From NCBI RefSeq assembly GCF_012033695.1, contig NZ_JAAVJI010000009.1:124001-188000 (forward strand): a stretch of 64,000 nucleotides of DNA, read 5' to 3'. The stretch is from Pseudomonas quercus (GTDB lineage Bacteria > Pseudomonadota > Gammaproteobacteria > Pseudomonadales > Pseudomonadaceae). The notes beneath the pieces were generated by a model, which saw nothing but the letters and a program-made list of their open reading frames with translations, was not told where the DNA came from and searched no databases. The translations under genes and the position numbers were made by a program. Of this stretch, positions 36,027 to 45,903 are shown one piece after another (the stretch's first letter is position 1; each line of letters begins with the position of its first letter).

Positions 36027-37439
36027 TCAGGCAATCGCCCTCACATCCTCTTTCACCTCACCCGCTGCGCCTTTTACCGTTTCACTAGGCTTTTCACCGG
36101 TGATGTTTTCGTACACCTGGGAGCCAGCCGCCTGGGCTTCGGACTTCCCGGCGGCCTGCGCGGTACCTTTGGCCAATTCCTTGCCGCCTTCCTTGAGCGC
36201 CATTTCCGTGAACTCTTTGGTGCCCACTTTCAGGCCTGCCTTGAGGGCCATTTCAGCGCCAAACTTGGCGGCCATCACGGCGACGGACAATTCAGTACCC
36301 ACCCCCGGAATCGCATTGAGCAATAGCGGCCCTAACTCTTCGGCAATGGTGCCCAGTTGCTGGAAGCCGTCTTTGATGTCCTCGCCCAACTTCGTGCCAT
36401 TGTCTCGGGCTTCGGCCCATTCCTTTTCCTTGCTGGCTTCGTCGCCGCGGATGGCCGCGCCAATACCGTCAAAGCCATGTTTGACCATTTGGCCAAAATG
36501 GTTGAAGCCATTGGCAATGTCATGGCCCAGGTTGACGAACGCGTTGCCAATTTTCTTGGCGGTATCGACAATCATGTTGCCGAAGTCTTCGAAGCCGTAT
36601 TTAACTTTATTGGCGAAGGTTTGCAGGCCAGTGGTGCCGCCACCGTTTTCGCCGCAATGGGGGTCGCGCTGGTCTTCTCGCTTACTAGGTATACGGCCTT
36701 TCACCAAATAGTCTTGCAGGGTGCCGGCTTCCGAACCGCCGGCGGCATCCCCCCAACTGGCTGCAGTAAACCCGCCGATACTGCCGTTATGGCGAAAGTC
36801 CGCAGGCTTGTCCGAGCCGTCCGGGTTCTTTTCGTTCTTGACTGCGGTCAGCACTTTGTAGGCACGCCAGGCGGCGTCCGGGTCGTTATCGATATCGCCA
36901 TTGACCTTCGGGTCCTTGGCCAGCACGTCGCGCAAGTGCCCCACGCTGTTGCCGTCTTTTTTCACATCCTGGTTGTTGCCCAGCTTGCCGAGAATCCCGC
37001 CATTCAGTTCGTTGATCTTTTTAACGTCAAAGCCGGGCGGTGCTTTTTCATCGGCCGCTGGGATGTCAGTCGAGTTGCCCTCGATGGCGAGCTTCTGTTC
37101 CGCAGTGGGCTCTGTGGGTGCCGCAGGCGTTTGCACAGGGGCCGAGGTGGAGGCGGCAAGAGGCTTCTGGCCCGGGCCGTCCGCGTTGCCGAGTTTGTTT
37201 CTCAAGGCAGTGATCAGGCTGCTCAACAGGCTTGTCAGTGAACCGGAGGAGGACGTGGGGCGAGCGGCGGGCGAGTCTGGCGTTACCGCGCTTTTGGTGT
37301 CGCTGCCAAAGTGAATCAGGCCATTGCCCGTGCCGTTTGTGCTTGGGCCCTGGCTGGGGGTTTGACTACGCGCCAGCGATAATCCCTCTGGCAGGCTGCT
37401 GGGTTGCGGTGCTACGCCGTCGCAAGGGATACGCATCAT
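36027..37439 (-). CDS. HrpL-regulated candidate translocator/effector with amphipathic repeats
   Basis: 470 residues from the ATG at 37439 (AGAG six bases upstream); ATGs at 37445 and 37436 are alternatives, and a frame open to 37484 would start inside the hrp box. The first 110 residues are Ser/Pro/Gly-rich, as in type III secreted proteins. The middle (about 135-265) contains ELNGGILGKLGN and IDNDPDAAWRAYKVL, which recalls the HrpF/NolX/HrpK translocator group, but I cannot confirm membership. Next come recurring amphipathic units with the pattern GF-x-x-(F/L/I)-G (about 280-375), an Ala/Gly-rich hydrophobic stretch (LLLNAIPGVGTELSVAVMAA) and an Ala/Lys tail. Pore formation or translocation is plausible. 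Confidence 0.68.
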   Translation of the reverse strand: MMRIPCDGVAPQPSSLPEGLSLARSQTPSQGPSTNGTGNGLIHFGSDTKSAVTPDSPAARPTSSSGSLTSLLSSLITALRNKLGNADGPGQKPLAASTSAPVQTPAAPTEPTAEQKLAIEGNSTDIPAADEKAPPGFDVKKINELNGGILGKLGNNQDVKKDGNSVGHLRDVLAKDPKVNGDIDNDPDAAWRAYKVLTAVKNEKNPDGSDKPADFRHNGSIGGFTAASWGDAAGGSEAGTLQDYLVKGRIPSKREDQRDPHCGENGGGTTGLQTFANKVKYGFEDFGNMIVDTAKKIGNAFVNLGHDIANGFNHFGQMVKHGFDGIGAAIRGDEASKEKEWAEARDNGTKLGEDIKDGFQQLGTIAEELGPLLLNAIPGVGTELSVAVMAAKFGAEMALKAGLKVGTKEFTEMALKEGGKELAKGTAQAAGKSEAQAAGSQVYENITGEKPSETVKGAAGEVKEDVRAIA

Positions 37440-37471
37440 GGTCATCTCTGGATGAGAGGGAGGCTCCATGG

Positions 37472-37499
37472 TGTGTGGCGGCAAAGGGAAGAGGGTTCC
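37472..37499 (-). promoter_or_regulatory. hrp box (HrpL promoter)
   Basis: On the minus strand the sequence is GGAACC-N15-CCACACA, a full match to the Pseudomonas HrpL consensus GGAACC-N15/16-CCACNNA. It ends 32 bases before the chosen ATG at 37439, the right strand and distance. HrpL is encoded at 63417-63962. Confidence 0.88.
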
Positions 37500-37515
37500 A
37501 TGTGGCGGGTGGATA

Positions 37516-37540
37516 CCGGGGCCACGCTAAAGGCCCCCGG
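37516..37540 (-). terminator. Possible terminator of the chemoreceptor gene
   Basis: CCGGGGCC (37516-37523) pairs with GGCCCCCGG (37532-37540) with one bulge, 26 bases past the stop of the chemoreceptor ending at 37566 and just before the hrp box. There is no T-run, so this call is weak. Confidence 0.4.
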
Positions 37541-37565
37541 CAGGTGTAGCCGATGCGCTGGACAG

Positions 37566-39206
37566 TTACAGCTTGAACGTCGCGACCGTTCGGGTGAACG
37601 AGACGGCCAGGCGTGACAGTTCCTGGCTAGAGGCATTGGTCTGGTTGGCGCCAGCAGCCGTTTGGGTAGAGAGGTCCTGGATATTGACCAGGTTGCGGTC
37701 CACTTCGCGGGCCACCTGCGCCTGCTCTTCGGCGGCACTGGCGATCACCAGGTTGCGCTCGTTGATCTGGCTGACCCCTTCGCTGATACGTTCCAGGGCA
37801 AAGCCTGCTTCGGTGGCCAGCGTCTGGGTACTATGGGCCATGGCCTGGCTCTTGGCCATGGACTGCACTGCTTCGTCCGCGCCGGCGCGAACCTGCGTAA
37901 TCATCGTTTCGATTTCGCTGGTGGAGGCCTGGGTACGGTGGGCCAGGGCGCGCACTTCATCGGCTACTACCGCAAAGCCTCGGCCCTGCTCACCGGCCCG
38001 TGCTGCCTCGATAGCCGCGTTCAGGGCTAGCAGGTTGGTCTGCTCGGCGATACCGCGGATTACGTCCAGCACCTTGGTGATGTCGTGGATCTGGCCCGCC
38101 AAGGTCTCGACCCGCTGGGTGGAATGGGTAATGTCCGAGGTCATGGTGGTCATGGCACTAACCGCCTGCTGAACCTGCTGCTGGCCTTTGCTGGCCTCTG
38201 CAGCCGTCTCGCTGGAGACCTGTGACGTGCTCACGGCGTTGCGTGCTACTTCTTCTACTGCAGCGGTCATCTGATTGACCGCCGTGGCCGCCTGTTGAAT
38301 CTCGTCATTCTGGCGGACCAGCCCACGCGTGCTGTCCTCTGTCACGGCGGTCAGTTCTTCAGCCGCCGATGCCAGTTGATCGGAGGCGTCAGCGATCTGC
38401 TGTACGGTAGCCTTGAGGTTGCCTTGCATGTCCGACAGCGCCGACAGCAACTGCCCGGTTTCGTCCTGGTTGCCTGAGGCGACAGCGTGGGTAAGATCGC
38501 CCTGGGCAATGCGGCTGGCGCTTTCTACAGACTGGTACAACGGCCGGGTGATCATGCGGGTGACCAGCAAGCCCAAGCCCAATGCACACGCGGCTGCGAT
38601 AATAGCGCCGATAATCAGCGCCCAGGTGACTTCATGGTTGGTGCTTGCGCCGTTGCGTGCTACGTCACCGGCTTGCCGGGCATTGGAGTCGATAATGATC
38701 TTCAGCTCGCCGATTGCCTTGCGGTACAGCGGATAGGCTGAGGTGTCCAACAATGCGGCAGCCTGCTCGACATTTCCGGCTTTGAGCAGGGCGAACACTT
38801 GCTCGGCCGCAGACACATAGGCCGGCCAGTCGCGCTCAAAATCATTGCCCGCCGCACGTTCGTCATCTTCCAGCGGTGTAGCGCGGTAGGTTTTGAAGTC
38901 TTTCTCGGCGTCAGCCTGGTTGCCCCGGAAGGACGTGACAGCTGCTTCCAGTTCCTCGGCGGGTGCCTTCCTCAGCACCAGGCCCATGGCCTTGTACAGG
39001 TCGCGATTGGTGCCAATGGCGTTGGCTTTGACAGAGTCTGCGCTTTGAATCGATACCAGGCTATTGGCCACCGTGTCAGCCAGTAGCGCATAAATACGTG
39101 AGCTGCCTAGTTGGCCCAATACGGCAACCCCAACGGTAATGACCGCGCACAACCCGAAAGAAAACAGCAGTTTGGGCTTTAGCTTCATGTTCTGGAAAAC
39201 GGACAT
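37566..39206 (-). CDS. Methyl-accepting chemotaxis protein with four-helix-bundle sensor
   Basis: 546 residues, start at the ATG at 39206 with GAGG upstream. TM1 lies at about 12-32, a helical periplasmic region (4HB_MCP type) at about 35-190 and TM2 at about 192-215. HAMP follows, then the signalling domain with [16 protein letters not shown]. It has the same architecture as the receptor at 5589-7226, but the sensor sequence is different. It is a single gene, and the hrp-box locus begins directly behind it. Confidence 0.92.
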   Translation of the reverse strand: MSVFQNMKLKPKLLFSFGLCAVITVGVAVLGQLGSSRIYALLADTVANSLVSIQSADSVKANAIGTNRDLYKAMGLVLRKAPAEELEAAVTSFRGNQADAEKDFKTYRATPLEDDERAAGNDFERDWPAYVSAAEQVFALLKAGNVEQAAALLDTSAYPLYRKAIGELKIIIDSNARQAGDVARNGASTNHEVTWALIIGAIIAAACALGLGLLVTRMITRPLYQSVESASRIAQGDLTHAVASGNQDETGQLLSALSDMQGNLKATVQQIADASDQLASAAEELTAVTEDSTRGLVRQNDEIQQAATAVNQMTAAVEEVARNAVSTSQVSSETAAEASKGQQQVQQAVSAMTTMTSDITHSTQRVETLAGQIHDITKVLDVIRGIAEQTNLLALNAAIEAARAGEQGRGFAVVADEVRALAHRTQASTSEIETMITQVRAGADEAVQSMAKSQAMAHSTQTLATEAGFALERISEGVSQINERNLVIASAAEEQAQVAREVDRNLVNIQDLSTQTAAGANQTNASSQELSRLAVSFTRTVATFKL

Positions 39207-39405
39207 TGGGGGGCCTCATGGCAAGGGATCGGGCTGCAGGCACTGCGCCTGTGCGTTAGCTCATCCCTTGCGTATCGGCTGGGCCACAGGAAGCTTGATG
39301 CTTATTGCCTGCAAAACGGCGGGTTTGCCAGGCGTGCCCGAGGGAAAGGCGTTGGGGCGGTACTGGCCCAGCCCCTCGCTTCCGTCCATTTCCGTTATCG
39401 AGCTA

Positions 39406-41928
39406 TCAATGGGAAAGCAGCTGCTGCAGCCGTGAAGCCAGTGCCTCTACCGCAAACGGCTTGGTTAGCACAGACATGCCAGGCTCCAGCTGGCCCTGGC
39501 TGAGCAAGGCATTTTCGGCATAGCCGGTGATAAACAGTACCTTGAGCCCAGCACGGCGCACGCGGGCGGCATCTGCCAGTTGGCGACCGTTTAAGCCGCC
39601 GGGCAGGCCTACATCTGTGATCAATAGGTCGATACGTGTATTGGATTGCAGCACACGCAACCCGCCTACACTTTCCGTCGCTTCAATCACGGTATAGCCC
39701 AGGTCTTCCAATACATCGGTCACCAGCAGGCGCACCGTGGGCTCATCCTCCACCACTAGCACGGTTTCACCTGCCTTGGCCTGGCCTAGCAAGTACGGAT
39801 CGCTACCACTATCTTCGGGCTCCAGTGCGCCCTTGTGCCGGGGCAGGTAGATGGTCACGGTAGTGCCCTGGCCCAGGGTTGAATGAATCCTGACCTGGCC
39901 GTTGGACTGGTTGGCAAACCCGTAGATCATGGAGAGGCCCAGGCCGGTCCCCTGGCCGATAGGCTTGGTAGTGAAAAACGGATCGAAGGCCTTGGCGATC
40001 ACCTCCGCAGACATACCCGTGCCGGTATCGGACACGCTTAATGCCAAGTACTGCCCCCGGCGCATCCCCTGCCGCGCAGCGCCTTGTTCGTCAATGGTAC
40101 GGTTTGCCGTCTCGATGGTGATCGAGCCGCCTTCCGGCATGGCGTCCCGGGCATTGATACACAGGTTGAGCAGGGCATTCTCCAGTTGGGAGGGGTCCAC
40201 CTGTACCAGCCACAGGTCAGCGGCGCCGACGACACGCAGCGGCACACTGGGGCCTACCGTGCGCTGAATGAGGTCGCACATGCCATCGACCAACGCATTC
40301 ACATCGGTGGTTTTCGGGTCCAGCGTCTGCCGGCGTGAGAAGGCCAGCAATCGGTGCGTCAACGCGGCGGCGCGTTTGGCCGCGCCTTGGGCGGCAGCCA
40401 TGTATTTATCGATGTCTTTGAGGCGCCCTTGGGCAAAGCGGGTGTTCATCAGCTCTAGGCTACCCATGATGCCCGCCAGGAGGTTGTTGAAGTCATGGGC
40501 GATACCGCCGGTAAGCTGGCCTACCGCTTCCATCTTCTGTGCCTGGCGCAGCTGCTCTTCGGAAAGCTGTAACCGCCGCGTACGTTCTTCTACCCGCTGC
40601 TCAAGCGTCTCGGCAAGGGCACGCAAGGCTTCGTTGGCACGGTCTCGCTCCGCTTCCACGGCACGGCGGTCCTGGATATCGACCAGAACGCCTGGAAAGG
40701 TCTGAGGGCTGCCGTCCGGTGCCTGTGTGACATAACCATTGCCTTCGATCCAGTAGTAGCGCCCATCGGTACGCCGTGTGCGGTACTGGTGGGCGTAACT
40801 GCCGCCGCGTGCCAACGCTTCCTTTACGGCTTCGGAAAGGCCTTCCCGGTCATCGGGGTGCACCGTTTCCAGGATGCTGCTAGGAGAGATATGCACATGG
40901 CCCAGGTCCGGGTCCATGCCAAAGGTGCGAATAAACGCTTCATCTACCGTGAAACGGTCAGCCTGGATATCCCAGAACCACGTCCCCACAACCGCACCTG
41001 CGGCAAGGGCCAGTTGAAGGCGTCGCGTATTTTCACGGACAAGTGCTTCGGTGTGCTTGCGCTGGCTGATGTCCCTGAACAGGATGGACACCTGGTGTTG
41101 GCCAACCGGCTCCAGGCGGGTAGCTAATACTTCGATATCACGGCCGGCGGCCTCGAAGTAGCGTTCCATGCGCAAGGGCTGGCCGGTTTTCCACACCTGC
41201 TTGTACAGATCGACCCAGCCCTGGGCCTCGGCCGGGGCAAGCCCACGAATGGTCTGCCCGATAATGCCGGTAATGCCCGTCTGGCGCTCGTAACCCAGGT
41301 TGGCGTCCACGTGCACATAGTCGCTTAAGGGGCCCTCAGGCCCATCGATAAATTCGATGATGCAGAAGCCGTCATCAATGGCATTGAACAGCGTTCGGTA
41401 GTGAGCATTGCTTGCGGTCTGGGTTTCCTGGGACTGGCGCAATAGACGTTCTGTTTCCTTCAGTGCCTTGCCAGCCAGGTGTTCAGCGGTGCGGTCACGG
41501 AAGATCTTCAAAAAGCCGATATGCACCTTATGCTCATCCCGCAAAGGCATCATCTGGCCGGACGCCCAGAAGCGTTCGCCGGATTGGGTCAGGTGCCAAC
41601 GCTCATCCGTGGCACGGCCATCACGCAGTGCCGTTTGCATCTCATAGGCTACCCGCCCTGCCGTGCGGTCCTCAGGTGTGAAAAAGCACGAGGCGTCCCG
41701 CCCGAGCATCTGCGTCGATGACCACCCCATGACCTGCTCGGCACCGGCATTCCAGGCAGTGATAGTGCCGTCCGTGTCCGTGACAACGATTGCAAACTCC
41801 ACGGCGCTGTCGAAGGCAGCCAGTTTCCAGGCTTTGTCCTGAACCGACTGGTAGAGCGAACTTCGTAACTGAACCACTTCGGCTTCTAGGGCCTCGCGGG
41901 ACAACAGGCTCAGATCACATTCAGTCAA
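39406..41928 (-). CDS. PAS-containing hybrid histidine kinase with C-terminal receiver
   Basis: 840 residues from a TTG at 41928, which has AGAGG eight bases upstream; the frame is open to 42000 but without a ribosome site. Three PAS/PAC units (about 40-160, 185-300, 310-430) precede a coiled coil. The HisKA follows with H-box [13 protein letters not shown], then an HATPase ([22 protein letters not shown]) and a receiver with phospho-acceptor in [11 protein letters not shown]. No membrane segments are predicted, so it is a cytoplasmic sensor. Partner and signal are unknown; the small receiver at 33898 is a possible partner. Confidence 0.9.
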   Translation of the reverse strand: MTECDLSLLSREALEAEVVQLRSSLYQSVQDKAWKLAAFDSAVEFAIVVTDTDGTITAWNAGAEQVMGWSSTQMLGRDASCFFTPEDRTAGRVAYEMQTALRDGRATDERWHLTQSGERFWASGQMMPLRDEHKVHIGFLKIFRDRTAEHLAGKALKETERLLRQSQETQTASNAHYRTLFNAIDDGFCIIEFIDGPEGPLSDYVHVDANLGYERQTGITGIIGQTIRGLAPAEAQGWVDLYKQVWKTGQPLRMERYFEAAGRDIEVLATRLEPVGQHQVSILFRDISQRKHTEALVRENTRRLQLALAAGAVVGTWFWDIQADRFTVDEAFIRTFGMDPDLGHVHISPSSILETVHPDDREGLSEAVKEALARGGSYAHQYRTRRTDGRYYWIEGNGYVTQAPDGSPQTFPGVLVDIQDRRAVEAERDRANEALRALAETLEQRVEERTRRLQLSEEQLRQAQKMEAVGQLTGGIAHDFNNLLAGIMGSLELMNTRFAQGRLKDIDKYMAAAQGAAKRAAALTHRLLAFSRRQTLDPKTTDVNALVDGMCDLIQRTVGPSVPLRVVGAADLWLVQVDPSQLENALLNLCINARDAMPEGGSITIETANRTIDEQGAARQGMRRGQYLALSVSDTGTGMSAEVIAKAFDPFFTTKPIGQGTGLGLSMIYGFANQSNGQVRIHSTLGQGTTVTIYLPRHKGALEPEDSGSDPYLLGQAKAGETVLVVEDEPTVRLLVTDVLEDLGYTVIEATESVGGLRVLQSNTRIDLLITDVGLPGGLNGRQLADAARVRRAGLKVLFITGYAENALLSQGQLEPGMSVLTKPFAVEALASRLQQLLSH

Positions 41929-42215
41929 ATCGTTTACCTCTGCGTGGCACCATCGTCGCTGTACCGGGGGGCTACGTGCCAAAAACCGCCAGTGGGGCAC
42001 TCAATTACTCAGACCGCTCGGCATGCGCAAGCAGTGCCGAGCCGTGGCAAGCATGAAACGCTTGAACAGTAAGATCGCAGATTGCCGTGAGAAGTCCATC
42101 GGTCGCGGGCCAGGCTGCAGAATGGGTGAAGTCCATCTGAATCTAGCGCTTCTGAAGCCAGTGGAGCTGCAAGGTGACTGCCAAAAGCGTATGACTTCCC
42201 AGGCGCTGGCCTTAC

Positions 42216-43070
42216 CTACAACCTAAACCCCTGCTGAATCGCCTGCGCCAGTCGGTCTACCGCCTCCTCTTCCTGGGAGGCCGCACTGCGCATTAGCACA
42301 ATGTCGTAGTCTGCAATAACGGGCAGCCCTTCCAGGATCTGCATGCGTTCGGTGACCCTGCCGCGGTCGATCAGGCTGATGGCCAAGCCTGCCTCCACGC
42401 ACGCCTTGACCGCTTGATTGGAAGTGCTTTCCAACACGATCCGGGAACGGCGCCCTGCCACTTTCAGCGCACCGATCATCGCCTGGCGGTAAGGGCACTG
42501 TACGGCATGCACAGCCAGCGGCAAGGGATCGCTACAGGCCAAAGCACTGTGGGCAGGGCCTACCCAGACTGGGGTGGTTGAGGTAAGTATCTGGGTAACA
42601 GGGCCTAGCTCCCCTTTGGGCTGGGCAATGACAGCAACCTGCAACGTCCCCCGCCCTACCCAGGCTTTCAGCGTGTCGCTTGGCGCAGTCTTGAGCTCTA
42701 GCACCACATTGGGCCAGGCAGCGGTAAAGGTGGGAAGAATATCCTGGATGACATGGGTGGCGTACTCATCAGGCACCCCTAAGGTAATACGCCCGACCAA
42801 GTGCGTGCCGTGAAGGTCGGCCAAGGCTTGGTCGTGCACCCGCAACAGGCTTGAGGTGGAGTTCAGCAGGCGCTTGCCCAGGGCAGTTAGTGAAATGGCT
42901 TGGTTATCACGATCAAGAAGCCGCCCGCCTGCTATCGCTTCAAGGCGTTGAATATGGACGCTGACGGCCGCCGGGCTTTTATGCAGCTGTTCAGCCGCTG
43001 CGCTGAATTTGCCAAGGCGTACAACCGCTTGAAAGGTGCGTAACAAGTCAATATCGAGAATGGCGGCCAT
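42216..43070 (-). CDS. LysR-family transcriptional regulator
   Basis: 284 residues. The helix-turn-helix is at the N-terminus (FSAAAEQLHKSPAAVSVHI), followed by the effector-binding domain. It is divergent from the EamA transporter gene with a 74-base gap, so it probably controls that gene. Confidence 0.9.
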   Translation of the reverse strand: MAAILDIDLLRTFQAVVRLGKFSAAAEQLHKSPAAVSVHIQRLEAIAGGRLLDRDNQAISLTALGKRLLNSTSSLLRVHDQALADLHGTHLVGRITLGVPDEYATHVIQDILPTFTAAWPNVVLELKTAPSDTLKAWVGRGTLQVAVIAQPKGELGPVTQILTSTTPVWVGPAHSALACSDPLPLAVHAVQCPYRQAMIGALKVAGRRSRIVLESTSNQAVKACVEAGLAISLIDRGRVTERMQILEGLPVIADYDIVLMRSAASQEEEAVDRLAQAIQQGFRL

Positions 43071-43144
43071 ACTTCAACCTTCGTGAACAACTCGTACAGG
43101 ATATTTTGATTTATTAGATTACGCGCATTCCTTAGCCTTTGGGA

Positions 43145-44077
43145 ATGAGCCAGCCTATTTCCACTCGCACCCAACCCTCGACGCGCCGCCCTTGGGGCCA
43201 CACGCTGCCGCTGCCCTTGTTGGAGGCCGCACTGCTGGTGGCCTGGAGTTCAGGGTTTATCGGTGCACGCTTTTCCATCGACTATGCTCCCGCGCTGCTG
43301 GTGGTGTTCTGGCGCTGTGTGGTGGTATGCCTACTGCTGCTTCCCTTTGTTTACAAGGCGCTGCGAACCACGCCGTTTGGGGTGCTGCTGCGAAACGCCG
43401 GGATCGGCCTGCTGGCCATGGCCGGTTACATGATAGGCGTAACACAGGGCATCCAGCAGGGCGTACCGGCTGGGTTGACCGCTTTATGCGCCGATCTGCT
43501 CCCCTTGGGCATGGCACTGTTGGGTGCGATGTTTTTCGGCATGCGGTTGGCGCGGCAGGTGTGGGTGGGGTTGGTGGTGGGGCTGGTAGGTGTGCTGTGG
43601 GTGACCCATGGCGCATTGGGCCTGGGCAATGCCCCACTGTGGGCCTATGGGTTACCCATTGCCGGCATGCTGTCGCTGGCGGTCGCAACGCTGTGGCAGA
43701 AACGGGCCGGCCCCTCCTCTTCCATGGGCGTGCTACCCAACCTATGGCTGCAGTGTTTCGTCTCAAGCTTCGTGTTCGCCGCCATTGAGCTTACCCAAGG
43801 CAGCCTGGCGCCGGTGCCCACCACAGGCTTTGCCCTAAGCGTGCTATGGACCGCCGGTTTCTCCACGTTCGGCGGCTATGGGCTGTATTGGGTATGCCTG
43901 CGCCGAGGCAGCGCTACCCGTGTTTCCAGCGTGCTTTACCTTAGCCCACCGATCACCCTGATCTGGGCCTGGGCCATGTTTGGCGAGCCTTTGTCCTGGC
44001 AGATGGTGGCGGGGATGGCAGTGTCCACACTCGGTGTCGGGTGGGTAGTGCGGGCAGAGGCCAATGGTCGTACGTGA
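43145..44077 (+). CDS. EamA/DMT-superfamily transporter
   Basis: 310 residues from the ATG at 43145 with ten predicted membrane helices in two five-helix EamA halves. The start LLEAALLVAWSSGFIGARFSI and the second-half GLYWVCLRRGSATRVSSVLYLSPP (in part) are typical of drug/metabolite exporters. It is paired with the divergent LysR gene. Substrate unknown. Confidence 0.88.
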   Translation: MSQPISTRTQPSTRRPWGHTLPLPLLEAALLVAWSSGFIGARFSIDYAPALLVVFWRCVVVCLLLLPFVYKALRTTPFGVLLRNAGIGLLAMAGYMIGVTQGIQQGVPAGLTALCADLLPLGMALLGAMFFGMRLARQVWVGLVVGLVGVLWVTHGALGLGNAPLWAYGLPIAGMLSLAVATLWQKRAGPSSSMGVLPNLWLQCFVSSFVFAAIELTQGSLAPVPTTGFALSVLWTAGFSTFGGYGLYWVCLRRGSATRVSSVLYLSPPITLIWAWAMFGEPLSWQMVAGMAVSTLGVGWVVRAEANGRT

Positions 44078-44208
44078 GATAGAACAGTGGCCTAGCCCGA
44101 CCTCCTTGGCAGCCTTCGCCAAGATACCCAAAATCACAGGGTAGCAGCGCAGTCATATGCAGCGGGCACGACTGTCTGGCCCTGACCACTGCATAGGTAT
44201 CACGAAGG

Positions 44209-44700
44209 TTAGCCGAGTTTCTCAGCACCCTTTTTTGCCCACTCTGGTGCTCTGTCGGAGTTTTCAATGTTCTTCGCGTAAGCATCTCCCAAGGCCTTCA
44301 TAGGCGACTTTGGAATGTCCCTGAAGCTGCTTATACTAAGGCTTTCCACGTTGTTTTTCATCACATCGCCCACACCCCCTGCAGCGCCTTTCAACGCCCC
44401 ACCCACCCCAGGCTCGCCGTCTGCAATGCCGCCTGTTACCGCCGAAAAGCCAGGGATCGCCCAGGTTTTGTCGGCTACTTTATCCATCGCGCCCCTGAAC
44501 CCGCCTTTGTCGGCGTGTTCATTCTGAGCAGGTTCCTCAACTTCTTTTTTATCCAGCGACAATGGAGGGATCTTGCCGAAATCGATAACGCCGCTCTTTT
44601 GCGGGGTTTGGGGTGGGGTAGCGAAGCCGGAGGTAACCGGATCGCCCGTAAGCGGTTGAATAGAGGGTGAGCCAGGCGGGGTAATGGGAGGAAGGGCCAT
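44209..44700 (-). CDS. HrpL-regulated small Gly-rich candidate type III secreted protein
   Basis: 163 residues from the ATG at 44700, with AGGAG nine bases upstream. It has no cysteine. The first 45 residues are Pro/Ser/Thr-rich (MALPPITPPGSPSIQPL), with no acidic residue in the first 18, as in type III secreted proteins. A central Gly/Ala-rich part (AVTGGIADGEPGVGGALKGA) recalls harpins or small helper proteins. The tail is helical and charged. A full hrp box lies 115 bases upstream. No known family recognised. Confidence 0.7.
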   Translation of the reverse strand: MALPPITPPGSPSIQPLTGDPVTSGFATPPQTPQKSGVIDFGKIPPLSLDKKEVEEPAQNEHADKGGFRGAMDKVADKTWAIPGFSAVTGGIADGEPGVGGALKGAAGGVGDVMKNNVESLSISSFRDIPKSPMKALGDAYAKNIENSDRAPEWAKKGAEKLG

Positions 44701-44726
44701 GCAAAATGCTCCTATGGAATCAGGTA

Positions 44727-44766
44727 GCACATGCTTGCCTAGCCAAATGCGTGGGCAAGCATGTGC
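44727..44766 (-). promoter_or_regulatory. Hairpin in the 5' leader of the hrp-box gene
   Basis: GCACATGCTTGCC (44727-44739) and GGCAAGCATGTGC (44754-44766) are perfect reverse complements, a 13-base-pair stem with a 14-base loop. It lies between the hrp box and the start codon and would be in the transcribed leader. A role in stability or translation is inferred. Confidence 0.6.
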
Positions 44767-44814
44767 GGGTAAGAACCCCAGGCAAGGGATTCGCAACTCG
44801 GGCGTCTCGGGCTT

Positions 44815-44843
44815 TAGGTGGCACCAAGGGCCCAGTCGGTTCC
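44815..44843 (-). promoter_or_regulatory. hrp box (HrpL promoter)
   Basis: Minus strand GGAACC-N16-CCACCTA, a full consensus match with the 16-base spacer form. It ends 114 bases before the ATG at 44700. No other gene in this orientation lies closer. Confidence 0.88.
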
Positions 44844-44877
44844 AAAGGGCGTTGCAACGGCACCCGCCAACCTGCCG

Positions 44878-45066
44878 TTATTTAGGCAGCATGCTGGCGA
44901 TCAGCTTGTCCGTTGTGCCTTCCTGCTCGGCAAAACGGAAGGGCTTGACACTTTCCACCAGGATTTCACCCGACGATGGCTGCTCGTCGAGCAACGCCAT
45001 TACCTCGTCCGCAAATTCCTCTAAGGGCACACTCCAGGGCGAGCCTTTGAGTGAGGGGGTAAGGAG
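44878..45066 (-). pseudogene. SDR (DltE-like) C-terminal remnant
   Basis: About 62 codons on the minus strand ending at the TAA at 44878-44880 read as the end of a short-chain dehydrogenase: VPLEEFADEVMALL, then EILVESVKPFRFAE. The cofactor and catalytic parts are missing, and no start is present before the TetR gene. This is what remains of a gene at the site where the hrp-box gene now lies. Confidence 0.65.
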
Positions 45067-45161
45067 GCCCCGCCCCGGACAGAATAGCCGCTGCTTGCGC
45101 TGCCATTACGGCTGCGCTCACTGGCCTGCATTGCCCTTGCCGACCCTAGGCAAGGCGACAA

Positions 45162-45788
45162 TTAGTGCAGCAAACCCGCGGCCTTGACCAGCTTCAGGCC
45201 CCACTCCACGCGCTCGGGAATGGTGTGAACCAGCTGAGCGCGGTCTTCGCCCAGCACAGCTCGAAGCTGATGAGGCGCAAATACCAGGTCAACGAACTGA
45301 CGAGCGAGCGCGTCAGCCTCTGCAGGCTGGTCCGGCCCGGCCTCAATGGCAGCGAGCACGCGTGAAAACCCGCCTTCCCAGCCCATGCGATTCACTTCAG
45401 CGGCCAATGCAGGCGCGCGGTTCGCGGTCGCGATAACCAGGCGCATCATCGCCAAGGTGCCCGGCTGCAGCGCGTGTTCAAGCATACCCTGCCCCACATG
45501 CCGCAGCCGCCCTTCCAAGGCCAGTGCGGGGATGGCTTCGGCAGGCATCAGCAAGGTCACCACATGGCGCTGAACCACGGCTTCAAACAGCGCTTCCTTG
45601 TTGGCGTACCGGGCATAGAGGGTGGCTTTGCTGGCACCTGCAGCACGGGCGATATCCTCGCACGAGGCGCCTTCGAAACCGTATGAAAGAAAGCACTGAA
45701 GCGCGGCATCCAGCAACCGGCGCTCGACCTCGCCCGCCTGGCTTTGCCGGGGCCTGCCGCCTTTGGATTTGGGCTTGGTCAACGTCAT
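45162..45788 (-). CDS. TetR-family transcriptional regulator
   Basis: 208 residues from the ATG at 45788. The N-terminal DNA-binding domain is clear (RRLLDAALQCFLSYGFEG, then DIARAAGASKATLYARYANKEAL), and the C-terminal ligand domain is AefR-like. It is divergent from the NmrA and epoxide hydrolase genes with a 115-base gap, and probably represses them. Confidence 0.9.
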   Translation of the reverse strand: MTLTKPKSKGGRPRQSQAGEVERRLLDAALQCFLSYGFEGASCEDIARAAGASKATLYARYANKEALFEAVVQRHVVTLLMPAEAIPALALEGRLRHVGQGMLEHALQPGTLAMMRLVIATANRAPALAAEVNRMGWEGGFSRVLAAIEAGPDQPAEADALARQFVDLVFAPHQLRAVLGEDRAQLVHTIPERVEWGLKLVKAAGLLH

Positions 45789-45903
45789 GGTCGGCAACTT
45801 ACAACCGGCTTGCGCAATCGTCAACTAAACGCTACCGTTCAGTTATTCACTTTTGACGGCGGGCGGTCTCTACGCCTGTTCACCCTGAGCAAGAGGACGC
45901 TTC

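Noticed and set aside
42023..42226. 67-codon plus-strand frame between the hybrid kinase and the LysR gene
   Set aside because: No ribosome site, no recognisable sequence, and it overlaps the end of the LysR gene.
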